From: Gemmatimonadota bacterium
Lineage (GTDB): Bacteria > Gemmatimonadota > Gemmatimonadetes > Longimicrobiales > Gaopeijiaceae
Direction of reading: 5' to 3'
DNA: 52,557 nucleotides
Assembly (NCBI GenBank): GCA_003248075.1
Contig: QJYK01000041.1
Location: 1-52,557 of the forward strand
The first letter of the stretch is position 1. Every line of letters starts with the position of its first letter. This document shows positions 33,317-41,887 of the stretch, piece by piece. The position numbers and the translations under genes are program-made. Below the pieces are notes generated by a model. That model ran no database searches. It was not told the DNA's origin and was given only the letters and a program-made list of their open reading frames with translations.

Positions 33317-33455
33317 TCTTGCAACCACCGAGCGAGGACCCACATCGTGCGGGTGCTCGAAGGCTCGAGTTGCTCCTGGAGGAGCGGGAGAGGGACATGG
33401 CCAGTCCGGTGCGAGCCGTGTTGTTCGCCGTGCGAGCCTGCGCCGGCGTCGCCTC

Positions 33456-33992
33456 GTGAAGCGAGTGTCCATCGTGCGGCACGTGGCGGCCGTGCTGGTC
33501 CTGCCGTTGACGATGGCCCTGGTGGTTCCGTCGTGGATCGCCCACGCCGCATCTGTTTCCTTTACGACGCCCCGATCCCCTGCGGGCTGGGCCGCGTTCC
33601 TCGCGTCGCTGCCTCCGCTCGTCGGCGGCCTGGCGCTCTTCGTGACATGCCTCGCCCGGTTCTCGCGAGACGGACATGGAACGCTGGCGCCCTGGGACCC
33701 TCCAACGGCGCTCGTGGTGACTGGACCCTACGCGTACGTTCGCAACCCGATGATCTCCGGGGTCCTCCTCGTGCTCCTGGGAGAAGGTCTCTTGCTTCGC
33801 GCTCTGCCACTGTTGGAATGGGCGGGCGCGTTCTTCGCCATCAACGCCATCTATATCCCTTTGCTCGAGGAGCCCGGTCTGAGGCGACGGTTCGGGGCCG
33901 ACTACGAGGAGTACCGCGCCTCGGTGCCCCGCCTCATACCCAGGCTGCGCCCCTGGCGACGCCCGCCGCCGACTCGTGGGAGCGCGGGCTGA
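33456..33992 (+). CDS. Isoprenylcysteine carboxyl methyltransferase-like membrane protein
   Basis: The 178-residue protein starts at GTG 33456. It has three to four hydrophobic segments (HVAAVLVLPLTMALVVPSWI, AFLASLPPLVGGLALFVTCL, LEWAGAFFAINAIYIPLLEE). Between them is the family block GTLAPWDPPTALVVTGPYAYVRNPMISGVLL, which contains the GPY-x(3)-RNPM signature. The C-terminal EEPGLRRRFGADYEEYRASVPRLIP is the usual closing SAM-binding region. Bacterial members methylate unknown lipid or protein substrates in the membrane. Confidence 0.85.
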   Translation: MKRVSIVRHVAAVLVLPLTMALVVPSWIAHAASVSFTTPRSPAGWAAFLASLPPLVGGLALFVTCLARFSRDGHGTLAPWDPPTALVVTGPYAYVRNPMISGVLLVLLGEGLLLRALPLLEWAGAFFAINAIYIPLLEEPGLRRRFGADYEEYRASVPRLIPRLRPWRRPPPTRGSAG

Positions 33993-34160
33993 CGGGAGCG
34001 CCGCGTCGGGCGGCCGGTCGATGCGGCGTCGCTCGAAGACGTGCTCGATGAGCCATCCCGCCGTCCGTAGGCCGTCGCCCACGATCCACCGACGGACTTG
34101 CAGCGCTTCGGCGCACGTGCGCATGTTGGCCGCCCGACGGCGGTAGAAGCGAGGGAAGTC

Positions 34161-34700
34161 ATGAGCCGACGGAGCGAGGAGCGACGGAAGCGGGAGCGCC
34201 GTGTGCTGGGTTGGTCCCTCGGCGTCGCCGCGCTCGTCCACGTGGTGGTGTTCGCGGTCGCTCCGCCGATGCAGGTCGAGCCCATGGTCGGCACCGACGT
34301 GGAGCTCGACACCACCGGTGCGCCGGGTGGCGCGAATGCGATGGTCCGCGTCTTCTTCGGTCCCCCGACCGTGATCCTCGCGGAACGCGAGCGATGGACG
34401 GCGCCCTCCGAGCGCGTCCTGTCCGCAGAGCGCGAAGTCCGTCTCGAGGAGGCTTGCCTCACGCTGGCGGGCGACGGGCGCACACCGGTTGCAGGCCAGG
34501 TGGGATTGCGGATCCGAGCGTCCGGACGGGTGGACTTGCTGGGTCTCGAGGCGAGCAGCGGTGACCCCTGCGCGGACCGGATCCTGACCGAGGTGGCCGG
34601 CGATCTTTGGTATCATTGGCTACCGAACGAGCGCTTCGGGGCTCCCGTCCAGGTGATCCAGCCGGTGACGCTGATGGCCGCCTCGCTGGCGGGCTTCTGA
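34161..34700 (+). CDS. TonB-like single-pass membrane protein
   Basis: From ATG 34161, behind GAGGGAAG, the 179-residue protein has a highly basic start (MSRRSEERRKRERR), then one hydrophobic helix (VLGWSLGVAALVHVVVFAVAPP), then a periplasmic domain. The C-terminus (GQVGLRIRASGRVDLLGLEA, then NERFGAPVQVIQPVTLMA) resembles a TonB/energy-transducer C-terminal fold, but there is no Pro-rich spacer. Its stop is followed at once by the start of an exported MBL-fold hydrolase. Function is uncertain. Confidence 0.6.
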   Translation: MSRRSEERRKRERRVLGWSLGVAALVHVVVFAVAPPMQVEPMVGTDVELDTTGAPGGANAMVRVFFGPPTVILAERERWTAPSERVLSAEREVRLEEACLTLAGDGRTPVAGQVGLRIRASGRVDLLGLEASSGDPCADRILTEVAGDLWYHWLPNERFGAPVQVIQPVTLMAASLAGF

Positions 34701-35843
34701 ATGGGCGTGCAGATCCTCGAGGCCCCCGTGGGCGTGCTGTTGGGGCTCCTGGTCGTGCTCGCCCGGGCGCCGGCCGCGAGCGGACAGGAACCCGTGGTCG
34801 ACTTCACCTGGCTGTCGAACGCCGGTTGGCTCGTCGAGGCGGGAGAGACCACGCTCCTGCTCGACGGCGCCATCACTCGCCTGGACGGTCCAAGACCGGA
34901 CGGTACGAACGTCGCCACGCTTCTCTGGCCGCCGGCCGAGCCGGACAGCGGGTCGGTCCGGCGGGTCCATGACGCCCTGCGGCCCGCGCACGGCATCGAC
35001 GTCATCCTCGTCGGGCACGGTCACTCGGACCACTCGTTCGACACCGCCGTGTGGACGCGCCTCACGGGCGCGACGGTCATCGGCCCCCGCTCCGTCTGCT
35101 ATCAGACGTTCGCCCAGGGCCTCCCCGAGGCGGCATGCGACATCGTGGAAGGTGGCGAGGTGCGCGAGCTCGGCCCGCTCCTCCGGGTGCGGGTGGTCCG
35201 GTGGCATCATTCGGGCGCATCCGACGACCCCCTCGGTCGACTCGTGCAGACGCCGTTGGAGCTGCGAGAGGTTCCCACGCCGGACCCCGTGACGGGAGCG
35301 CTCCGGCCCAGTGGCGTCCAGGATTTTCCCAACGGCGGCGGCTCGCGCGCGTTCCTCTTCACCTACGGCGAGCCGGGTAGGGCGATCCGTTGGTTCGTGT
35401 CGGACACGGGCAATCCCGCGACGTTCGACACTCCGGCCGTGGGACGGGAAGGGTGGTTCTCGGAGCTCGGGATCCCGATGGACAACCTGCGCATCGTGAC
35501 CGAGGATGCGAGCACGCGCGAGCATCTGGAGGCCGCGCTGGCGGCCGAGGGCATCGACGGCGTGGCGCTGTGGATCGGCTACTGGCCGCCGCGCCACGTG
35601 GCCCAGGTCATCCCGATCCTCCGGCCCCGCGCGTTCATTCCCAACCACTGGCTCGGTCAGGTCTTCATCCTCGACGGACTCCCGCGTCCCCTCGAGAACC
35701 CGACCCTGTCGGAGGTCCTGGAGCGCGCCGGCGTGGAGCTCCTGGTGCAGCCCGAGTTCGGCGCGCGCTATCGCCTCGACGCGACCGGCGTTCGAGAGAT
35801 CCCGAGCGACGACCTCAGGGCTCGTCTGGGGATCGGGCGTTAG
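34701..35843 (+). CDS. Exported MBL-fold metallo-hydrolase
   Basis: The 380-residue protein starts at ATG 34701, one base after the previous stop, so translation is coupled. A signal peptide (EAPVGVLLGLLVVLARAPAASGQ) is followed by the beta-lactamase-like metal site VGHGHSDHSFD (H-x-H-x-D-H). Further metal histidines are in RWHHSGAS, with the late Asp in VSDTGNP and the final His in IPNHWLGQVF. The layout (FTWLSNAGWLVEAGETTLLLDGA at the start) is that of UlaG-like or lipid-type MBL hydrolases. It should act in the periplasm. Substrate unknown. Confidence 0.85.
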   Translation: MGVQILEAPVGVLLGLLVVLARAPAASGQEPVVDFTWLSNAGWLVEAGETTLLLDGAITRLDGPRPDGTNVATLLWPPAEPDSGSVRRVHDALRPAHGIDVILVGHGHSDHSFDTAVWTRLTGATVIGPRSVCYQTFAQGLPEAACDIVEGGEVRELGPLLRVRVVRWHHSGASDDPLGRLVQTPLELREVPTPDPVTGALRPSGVQDFPNGGGSRAFLFTYGEPGRAIRWFVSDTGNPATFDTPAVGREGWFSELGIPMDNLRIVTEDASTREHLEAALAAEGIDGVALWIGYWPPRHVAQVIPILRPRAFIPNHWLGQVFILDGLPRPLENPTLSEVLERAGVELLVQPEFGARYRLDATGVREIPSDDLRARLGIGR

Positions 35844-35988
35844 GAGCGCGCGGCCACGCTGGCTGCTCCGGTCGGACGCGTGCACCTTGAGGAATGAGCC
35901 CGGAACCCCCACCCCGGAAGGCTCGCGAGGACGTCCTCCCTCCCTGGCTCGCCGCCACGCCGCGCGGCGGCACTACGGGTGAGCGCTG

Positions 35989-36555
35989 ATGGACGTCCCG
36001 GTGCGCGCCCCACTCGTGCCGATCGGATACATGGCCAAGGCCGTCGTGGAGCGACCCCCGTGGCTGAAGGCCCCCGACGTCCTCGACGTGTGCAGTGTCT
36101 CGAACTGCATCTCCCCTCCGCCCGAGTCGTGGACGCAGCCGTCGACCGCAGGTCGACTCAACGCTTGGGGGCTGTTCGACGATCCGGACGCGGCGTGGAG
36201 CCTCGTGTCGTTTTCGGCGCCTCACACCTACGACCTGTTCGGCTACGAGCTCTTTCCGGCCCGTTACGTCGGCGGGAAGCCCGAGGGCCTTCGTGCCACC
36301 CCGTCCGGCGCGTTGCCGCCGCGGGCCGGGTTCGAGCCTCTGGGGTTCGATGTCGTGAGCCGGAGCCTCGGCGACTCGTTCGACTGCTCTCCATTGTCGT
36401 GCAATGGATGGGCCGACGAGGTCGGGGCGAACGAGCACTGTCTCGTCTCCGACCTCGAGGGCGCCCTCGGCTTGGCTGCCGTGGCCGAGTCCAGCGGCTG
36501 CGAGCCGGGCGACTATTACGTGGTCCGGGTCTGGCGACGCCGGCGGGAGCCCTGA
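35989..36555 (+). CDS. Unknown soluble protein with conserved cysteines
   Basis: This 188-residue frame opens at ATG 35989. It has no signal or membrane helix. The striking parts are VLDVCSVSNCISPPPESWTQ, then WGLFDDPDAAW and, late, FDCSPLSCNGWADEVGANEHC with C-x4-C-type pairs. Six cysteines could bind a metal or form an Fe-S site, but no known spacing fits. I do not recognise a family. Codon usage matches its neighbours and the reading frame is intact. Confidence 0.65.
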   Translation: MDVPVRAPLVPIGYMAKAVVERPPWLKAPDVLDVCSVSNCISPPPESWTQPSTAGRLNAWGLFDDPDAAWSLVSFSAPHTYDLFGYELFPARYVGGKPEGLRATPSGALPPRAGFEPLGFDVVSRSLGDSFDCSPLSCNGWADEVGANEHCLVSDLEGALGLAAVAESSGCEPGDYYVVRVWRRRREP

Positions 36556-36708
36556 GCGAGGGTGCGCCGGGACGCTGCCTCACGCCGCGCCAAGGAAGCT
36601 GCCGAGGGTGGCCGTCGTTCGGATGCGCTTGCCGGTCACGCCGTGCCCACGACAGATTCTCGCCCAGCGCGCACCGAATCGAGGGAACTCCCGTAACCTG
36701 GTGGCCAA

Positions 36709-37455
36709 GTGCCGGAAAACGACACCCAGCCGCGAAGGGCACGCCCCATAGTCGTGTCGACGGCGCGCGAGATCACAGTGGTGGTCGTGAGCATTCTCAT
36801 CGCGCTGTCCCTCGACGCCTGGTGGAGCGCTCGCGCCCGTCGGGGCCTCCTGGTCGAGCAGCTTCAGGTCGTGATCGAGGAGATGGTGGCCAGCCGGGAC
36901 GCCATCGGCACCTCCATCCGAGCGCACGAGACCCGAGCCCGGATGGCTCGTGACATCGAGCATCTGCTCGAGTCCGCCGATTCCACCGGAATGGTCGAGG
37001 TCTCGGATACGCTCGTGGGGGGCCTCCTGCCCCAGACCGGCATGGACGTGTCCACCGCCGCGCTCACCGCCTTCCTGGAGTCCGGGGGCCTCGTGCTGGT
37101 GCCCGGGTCGGACGTGCGACGGTCCTTGAGGGAGTGGTCGACGGAGATCGCGGAAGCTCTGGAGGAGGCGACCTTCCTACGTGATTCCCCCGCGGCCGAC
37201 CTCGCAGCACACCTGCGCGCGAACTACGACGTGTCCCGGGCCGAGCAGAACGGGCGCCGGTGGCTGCTGGGGCGGGCCGGCCTCGCCGAGCCTCCCTCGC
37301 CGGACGAGTACGGCACGGTGGTACTGCAGGACGAGCCCCGGCTGAAGAACTACCTGGCCGCGCGAGAAAGCTACGAGCTGGCCATGGTGCGGACCCTGAT
37401 CCCGCTGCATCTGGAGAGCTCCGAAGTCCTTGCGGCGCTGGCGCGCCTCAGGTAG
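36709..37455 (+). CDS. DUF6090-like single-pass membrane protein (copy 4)
   Basis: This 248-residue protein probably starts at GTG 36709; the ribosome site is weak. A Pro/Arg-rich start precedes the membrane helix TVVVVSILIALSLDAWWSAR, which shares the VxSILIALxxDAWW pattern with the other copies. A long charged helical domain follows (LLVEQLQVVIEEMVASRDAI, then EHLLESADSTGMVEVSDTLV). The central block STAALTAFLESGGLVLVPG replaces the VLNEIIASGDL block of copies 1 and 3. Function unknown. Confidence 0.75.
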   Translation: MPENDTQPRRARPIVVSTAREITVVVVSILIALSLDAWWSARARRGLLVEQLQVVIEEMVASRDAIGTSIRAHETRARMARDIEHLLESADSTGMVEVSDTLVGGLLPQTGMDVSTAALTAFLESGGLVLVPGSDVRRSLREWSTEIAEALEEATFLRDSPAADLAAHLRANYDVSRAEQNGRRWLLGRAGLAEPPSPDEYGTVVLQDEPRLKNYLAARESYELAMVRTLIPLHLESSEVLAALARLR

Positions 37456-37523
37456 GCGGCGGACGGCAAGCGGCCGACGAAACGCGGCGGGTCGACTACG
37501 GGCTGGAACGGTGGAGACCGAGC

Positions 37524-37937
37524 GTGAGGCTGATCGCAGAGCGTGATCCGGAGTCCATCAAGCGGTACGGGCACGTCAGGCGAGCTCGCTTCTGGAGCCG
37601 CGGGTGCGACGCCAGGCTGGAGGGGACTACGCGGCACTGCACCCGAGAACGGGGTCACAAGGGGCCGCACCTGGCCCACGGGATCTTCGGCAGGGTCCTT
37701 GCTGTGTGGGATGAGGTCCATGCGGTGCCGAGGCCCCACGCCAAGGTCCCCACGAGGGCCAGGCCCGCTCGGCGGGGGTCCGGACGCGGAGGGCCCATCG
37801 AAGCCTTGAAGGCCTTCGGAAGTCGTGTGGTCCGACGGCCTCACCAGTTCATGGAGGAGGCGTTCCTGCTCGTGCTCGTCCTCGCGATGGTGGGGTTCGT
37901 GATCGACTGGGCGCTGCGCATCCTGGGAGCGAGATGA
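37524..37937 (+). CDS. Tail-anchored miniprotein with C..GHxGPH motif
   Basis: This 137-residue protein starts at GTG 37524 with GGAG seven bases upstream. The N-terminal part carries CDARLEGTTRHCTRERGHKG followed by PH. That gives C-x10-C-x5-H-x3-H, a likely metal-binding knuckle of the C..GHxGPH type seen in small actinobacterial proteins. A basic linker follows, and the C-terminus is one hydrophobic helix (EEAFLLVLVLAMVGFVIDWALRIL), so it would be tail-anchored. Its stop overlaps the next ATG (ATGA, 37934-37937), coupling it to the alpha/beta hydrolase. Function unknown. Confidence 0.7.
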   Translation: MRLIAERDPESIKRYGHVRRARFWSRGCDARLEGTTRHCTRERGHKGPHLAHGIFGRVLAVWDEVHAVPRPHAKVPTRARPARRGSGRGGPIEALKAFGSRVVRRPHQFMEEAFLLVLVLAMVGFVIDWALRILGAR

Positions 37938-38839
37938 ACGATATCGAGCGCTTTCGTGCGGCTGAAGAGCGTCTCTGGGCGGAGACCGTCGGCGTTCGAC
38001 CTTTCGAGCGCATGGTCCCGCTTCCGGGCCTCGATATACAGGTGCGCGTGCTCGAGAGCGGCGGCGGTCCACCGCTGCTCTTCGTGCACGGGGGCCCGAA
38101 CGCGGCCTCGACATGGGCCCCGCTCGTCGCGCACCTTGCCGGCTTCCGGTGCATCCTGGTCGATCGACCGGGCTGCGGGCTCAGCGAGGCTCCGCGGAAG
38201 CGCGTCACGTCCGTGCGGGACTTCGCCTCCGGGCTCGTTGCGGCTCTTGTCGAGTCCCTCGACGTGACCCTCGAAGGCGTCGTGGCCAGCTCGTTCGGAA
38301 GCTACGCGGTCCTGGCACACGCCCTCACCGACCCGGATCACGGCATGCCCGCCGTGCATTTCGGGTGCCCCGCGCTGGTGCCGGGCTCGCGGTTGCCCAT
38401 CGCGTTCCTGCTGCGATCGCTGCCCGGTCTCGGGCGGGTACTCCTGCACCTCGAAGAGCCCACGATGGCGACTGCGCTCGAGACCTTTCGTCGCATCGGG
38501 CATGGTGCCTCGATCGACTCTGGCCGGGTCCCAGAGGTGGGGATCGAATGGTACGCGACGCTGATGGCCTGCACGAGGACGCGGCAGAACGACTTCGCCC
38601 TGTTCGGCCGCGCTCGACCCCGTGACCGCGTGACCGCGGGCGATCTGAAGCGCATCGCCGCGAGGACGTCGTTCTTCTGGGGGACGAATGACGTGTTCGG
38701 CGGCAGAACTGTGGCGGAGAGCGTGACGCGCCTGATTCCGGATGCGCGTCTCGAGTTGATCGAGGGAGCCGGGCATCTGCCCTGGATCGATGCGCCGAGC
38801 AGGGCCGGAAGGCACGTCAGGGCCTTCCTCGGCGGGTGA
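37934..38839 (+). CDS. Alpha/beta hydrolase
   Basis: The 301-residue protein begins within the stop of the tail-anchored miniprotein. The oxyanion motif is LFVHGGPNAAST, followed by CILVDRPGCGLSE and the nucleophile elbow GVVASSFGSYA. S120 sits in A-S-S-F-G, so the first Gly of G-x-S-x-G is Ala. The late strand has FFWGTNDVFGG (acid region, Asp) and the catalytic His is in GAGHLPWIDAP. It resembles haloalkane-dehalogenase/epoxide-hydrolase-like and esterase groups. Substrate unknown; cytosolic unless held by its coupled membrane partner. Confidence 0.85.
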   Translation: MNDIERFRAAEERLWAETVGVRPFERMVPLPGLDIQVRVLESGGGPPLLFVHGGPNAASTWAPLVAHLAGFRCILVDRPGCGLSEAPRKRVTSVRDFASGLVAALVESLDVTLEGVVASSFGSYAVLAHALTDPDHGMPAVHFGCPALVPGSRLPIAFLLRSLPGLGRVLLHLEEPTMATALETFRRIGHGASIDSGRVPEVGIEWYATLMACTRTRQNDFALFGRARPRDRVTAGDLKRIAARTSFFWGTNDVFGGRTVAESVTRLIPDARLELIEGAGHLPWIDAPSRAGRHVRAFLGG

Positions 38840-38905
38840 CTTGCGTCCCCGGATGCCCTGGCCACCTTGTGTCCAGGACGACCAACTCGGCAGGAGAGGT
38901 GAGCC

Positions 38906-39199
38906 ATGGCCAAGTACGTCACGCTGTACAACTTCACCGACAAGGGAATCAGGGAGATCAAGGATTCGCCTGCGCGCTTGAAAGCCGGGATCGAGGCCGG
39001 CCGCGCCGCCGGCATGAAGGTCCTTGGCGCGTATTACCTGATGGGGCCCTACGATCTGGTGGTCGTGTCCGAGGCCGACGACGAGAAGGCGGCGACGGCC
39101 TTCGGCCTCGGGACCGTCTCCATGGGCAACGTCAAGAGCATCACGATGCGCGCCTGGGACGCGCAGGAGTTCGAGGAGATCGTGTCTATGATGCCGTAG
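38906..39199 (+). CDS. GYD domain protein
   Basis: The 97-residue protein starts at ATG 38906 behind GGAGAGG. It shows the GYD pattern: YVTLYNFTDKGIREIKDSPA at the start, GAYYLMGPYDLVVVSEADDE in the middle, FGLGTVSMGNVKSITMRAW near the end. These ~95-residue ferredoxin-like proteins are widespread, dimeric and of unknown function. It follows the hydrolase by 66 bp on the same strand. Confidence 0.88.
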   Translation: MAKYVTLYNFTDKGIREIKDSPARLKAGIEAGRAAGMKVLGAYYLMGPYDLVVVSEADDEKAATAFGLGTVSMGNVKSITMRAWDAQEFEEIVSMMP

Positions 39200-39260
39200 G
39201 AAAGCCGCGGCGCCCCACCCTCATCATCTCGCCTCGGGGGCAACGCCTGCGGCGCCGTCG

Positions 39261-40124
39261 ATGAGTGACGCAACGCGGATTCTGGTTGCGGGCGCCGCGG
39301 GATCTTTGGGCCGACACGTGCTCCGCGAGCTTCTCCACAGGCGCCACGGGGCGCGTGCCCTGGTGCACCGACGGGATCTCCCCTCGTGGGTCGACGATCG
39401 GGTCGAGATCTGTCGTGGGGATGCCCTCGATGCGTCGGTAGCCCGTCGCGTGTGCGACCGGTGTGACGTGGTGTTCTCGTGCCTCGGCGCCAGCGTCTCC
39501 CCGGGGATGAGGGCGGGTCGCCGCTCCTACGACCGAATCGACTGGCCGGCGAACCGCAACCTCATCGAGGCGGCCGAGCAGGCTGGCGTGAGGCGCTTCG
39601 TCTATGTCAGCGTGGCCGGCCACGATGAGCTGGGGCACCTGCGCTACGTGGGGGCGCACGAAGACGTGGTACGAAGGCTCGAGGAATCCGGCCTCGAGCA
39701 TGCGGTCGTGCGACCTCCTGGGTTCTTTTCCGCGTTCAACGAGGTCTTCGACCTCGCGCGCAGGGGGTGGGCTCCGATCATCGGCGACGGAGCCGCGCGG
39801 ACCAATCCGATTCACGACGCCGACCTGGCCGTGATCTGTGTGGACGCGATCGAAGGCCAGGATCGGGAGTTGCTCGCAGGCGGGCCGGAGATCCTCACCC
39901 GTCGGAGGATCGCCGAGCTCGCCCTCGAGGCCCTGGGTCGATCCCCCAGGGTGAGGCAGATCCCCCCGGCGGTCGTGAGAGCGCTCGGCAGGGCCATGCG
40001 ACCCATGAACCCGAGGGTCGCGGACATCGTGGCGTTCTACGCGGCGGTGTCCGTCCGCGACCTCGTGGTACCCGCCAGGGGCGACAGAACCTTGTCCGAG
40101 CACTTCCGCGGGCTGGCCCGCTGA
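39261..40124 (+). CDS. NmrA-like NAD(P)-binding reductase (atypical SDR)
   Basis: The 287-residue protein has a nucleotide-binding start ILVAGAAGSLGRHVLRELLH and a second positive residue set (RALVHRR) that fits NADP. The domain continues with VVFSCLGASVSPGMRAG, RFVYVSVAGHDE and VVRPPGFFSAFNEVFDLA. There is no catalytic YxxxK, as usual for atypical SDR/NmrA-like proteins. The late GGPEILTRRRIAELALEAL segment matches that group. Likely role: quinone or flavin reductase-like or a sensor of NADP; unresolved. Confidence 0.85.
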   Translation: MSDATRILVAGAAGSLGRHVLRELLHRRHGARALVHRRDLPSWVDDRVEICRGDALDASVARRVCDRCDVVFSCLGASVSPGMRAGRRSYDRIDWPANRNLIEAAEQAGVRRFVYVSVAGHDELGHLRYVGAHEDVVRRLEESGLEHAVVRPPGFFSAFNEVFDLARRGWAPIIGDGAARTNPIHDADLAVICVDAIEGQDRELLAGGPEILTRRRIAELALEALGRSPRVRQIPPAVVRALGRAMRPMNPRVADIVAFYAAVSVRDLVVPARGDRTLSEHFRGLAR

Positions 40125-40215
40125 GGCGGCTGCACGGGAACAAAGAGGGCCCGTGACGGACTGGATGGATGACCGAAACGTCGTCTTCCGACTCCCACGA
40201 CGGAGCGATCCACGC

Positions 40216-41154
40216 GTGAACGCTGCGACCACGACCGACGCGACACATTCCATCGGGTCCACCCCGATTGTGCAGCTGAGGCGCCTCGTGCCCCCGGACC
40301 ACGCGCGCGTCCTGGTCAAGATGGAGAGCCAGAATCCGACGGGGAGCATGAAGGACCGCATGGCGCTGTCTGTGGTCGACGGAGCCATCGCCTCAGGCCG
40401 ACTTCCGCCCGGCGGGAGGCTCGTCGAGTACACGGGGGGGAGCACGGGCACGTCCCTGGCATTCGTCTGCGCGGCTCGCGGCATTCCGATGACGGTCGTG
40501 ACCTCGGACGCGTTCAGCAGAGAGAAGCGCGACCATATGCGTGCGCTGGGGGCCGAGGTGATCGAGATCCCGAGTGGCGACGGCAGGATCACAGCGGATC
40601 TCATCCGGAGCATGATGCGCCGGGCAGCCGAGGTGTGCGAAGCGCCGGGCACGTGCGCCGCCGACCAGTTCAACAACCTCGACGCACGGCGCGGCTACGC
40701 TTCCTTGGCCCAGGAGATCTGGGAGCAGTCGGGAGGGCGGGTCGACGCCTTCGTCCAGGCCGTGGGTACAGGCCATTGCCTCTCGGGGGTGGGCGCGGGT
40801 TTGCGCCGGCTGAATGGCCATGTCGAGCTCATCGCCGTGGAGCCGGCCGAGTCCCCCGTGCTTTCGGGCGGCGCCCCGGGCGCGCACCGCATCGAGGGCA
40901 CCGGGGCCGGCTTCGTTCCCCCGCTCTGGGACCCGGCTCTGGCGAACGAGATCGTCACGGTGTCCACCGAGGACGCCGAGGCCATGAGCCGGCGGCTGGC
41001 CCGCGAGGAAGGCCTCTTCGCCGGCACCTCGTCGGGGGCCAACGTGATCGCTGCTCTACGGGTCGCCGAGCGCCTCGGCCCGGACGGCACGGTGGTGACG
41101 CTGATCTGCGACTCGGGTCTGAAGTACCTGACCACGGACCTCTACGCCACCTGA
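40216..41154 (+). CDS. Cysteine synthase family PLP enzyme
   Basis: From GTG 40216 the protein has 312 residues, the usual size. GTG 40153 would add a 21-residue piece with no counterpart in the family. The start TTDATHSIGSTPIVQLRRL leads to the PLP lysine K46 in NPTGSMKDRMA. TGGSTGTSLAFVCAARG is the Asn-loop region; the typical 'EGNTGIAL' Asn position is Ser-Thr here. AVGTGHCLSGVGAGLR is the phosphate cradle. FAGTSSGANVIAA is the C-terminal block. It may be an O-acetylserine sulfhydrylase or a cystathionine-synthase-like enzyme; the altered loop makes the precise activity uncertain. Confidence 0.85.
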   Translation: MNAATTTDATHSIGSTPIVQLRRLVPPDHARVLVKMESQNPTGSMKDRMALSVVDGAIASGRLPPGGRLVEYTGGSTGTSLAFVCAARGIPMTVVTSDAFSREKRDHMRALGAEVIEIPSGDGRITADLIRSMMRRAAEVCEAPGTCAADQFNNLDARRGYASLAQEIWEQSGGRVDAFVQAVGTGHCLSGVGAGLRRLNGHVELIAVEPAESPVLSGGAPGAHRIEGTGAGFVPPLWDPALANEIVTVSTEDAEAMSRRLAREEGLFAGTSSGANVIAALRVAERLGPDGTVVTLICDSGLKYLTTDLYAT

Positions 41155-41167
41155 GGGCAAAGCCTTC

Positions 41168-41887
41168 CTACGACCCCAGGTACAGCTGCACGAAGAGGGC
41201 CGTGTCCATCAACGCATGGGCGAGGATCGGCACCCACAGGTTCCGCCCGACCCGCAGGTAGGCCACCCCAAGAGCGATGCCCATGAAGGACGTCTGAACG
41301 ACGCCCATGAAGCCCCAGGCATAGTGCGCGAGGCCGAAGACGACGCCCGCTGGCACGACCGAGGTCCACCATCTGGGCGTCCCGCCCCCCAGCTCGGCCA
41401 GGCGCCGGATCAGGAACCCTCGATAGACGACCTCCTCCCCGAACGACGACACCAGGTAGGCGCCGCACAGGGCGAGGACGAGCATGGGCAGATCGCCCTC
41501 CAGATAGCCGTATCCGGACAGGTCCGCCTCCACCGGCACGCCGACTATGGCGGCGGCCACCACGGAGCCCCCGACGAAGGCGACCACGGCGAAGAGGAGG
41601 GTAAGCAGCGCGCCCCCGAGGAGCCTGGAGATGCCCGAGACGGATCGGTCGATCCGGATCAGTCCCAGCGACGCGCCGCGGTCGCCCCGGATCCGAAGGC
41701 CGATCCAGACGAGGCTCAGCATCAGGACGTTCGCCGCCCACGCGACGAGTTGGGTCGCCACCGGCCCCTGGACCGCCGGCTGAATGATGACCACGGCCGC
41801 CAGCGGAATCCCGAGGACGAGGACGAGCTCGATGGCGCGGGCGAGAGGGGATCGCGCCACGAGCGCGCGGAGGTCAGGCCTCGTCAC
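41168..41887 (-). CDS. CPBP-family intramembrane metalloprotease
   Basis: Started at GTG 41887 (GGAGG five bases upstream, overlapping the nitrilase stop as GTGA), the protein has 239 residues and about seven membrane helices. The active-site motifs are FGEEVVYRGFLIRRLA (EExxxR), VFGLAHYAWGFMGV (second His) and ILAHALMDTALF (third His/Asp). CPBP (CAAX/Rce1) proteases cut within membranes and often serve in peptide maturation or immunity. Here it is translationally coupled to a nitrilase; that pairing is unusual and its meaning is unknown. Confidence 0.88.
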   Translation of the reverse strand: MTRPDLRALVARSPLARAIELVLVLGIPLAAVVIIQPAVQGPVATQLVAWAANVLMLSLVWIGLRIRGDRGASLGLIRIDRSVSGISRLLGGALLTLLFAVVAFVGGSVVAAAIVGVPVEADLSGYGYLEGDLPMLVLALCGAYLVSSFGEEVVYRGFLIRRLAELGGGTPRWWTSVVPAGVVFGLAHYAWGFMGVVQTSFMGIALGVAYLRVGRNLWVPILAHALMDTALFVQLYLGS

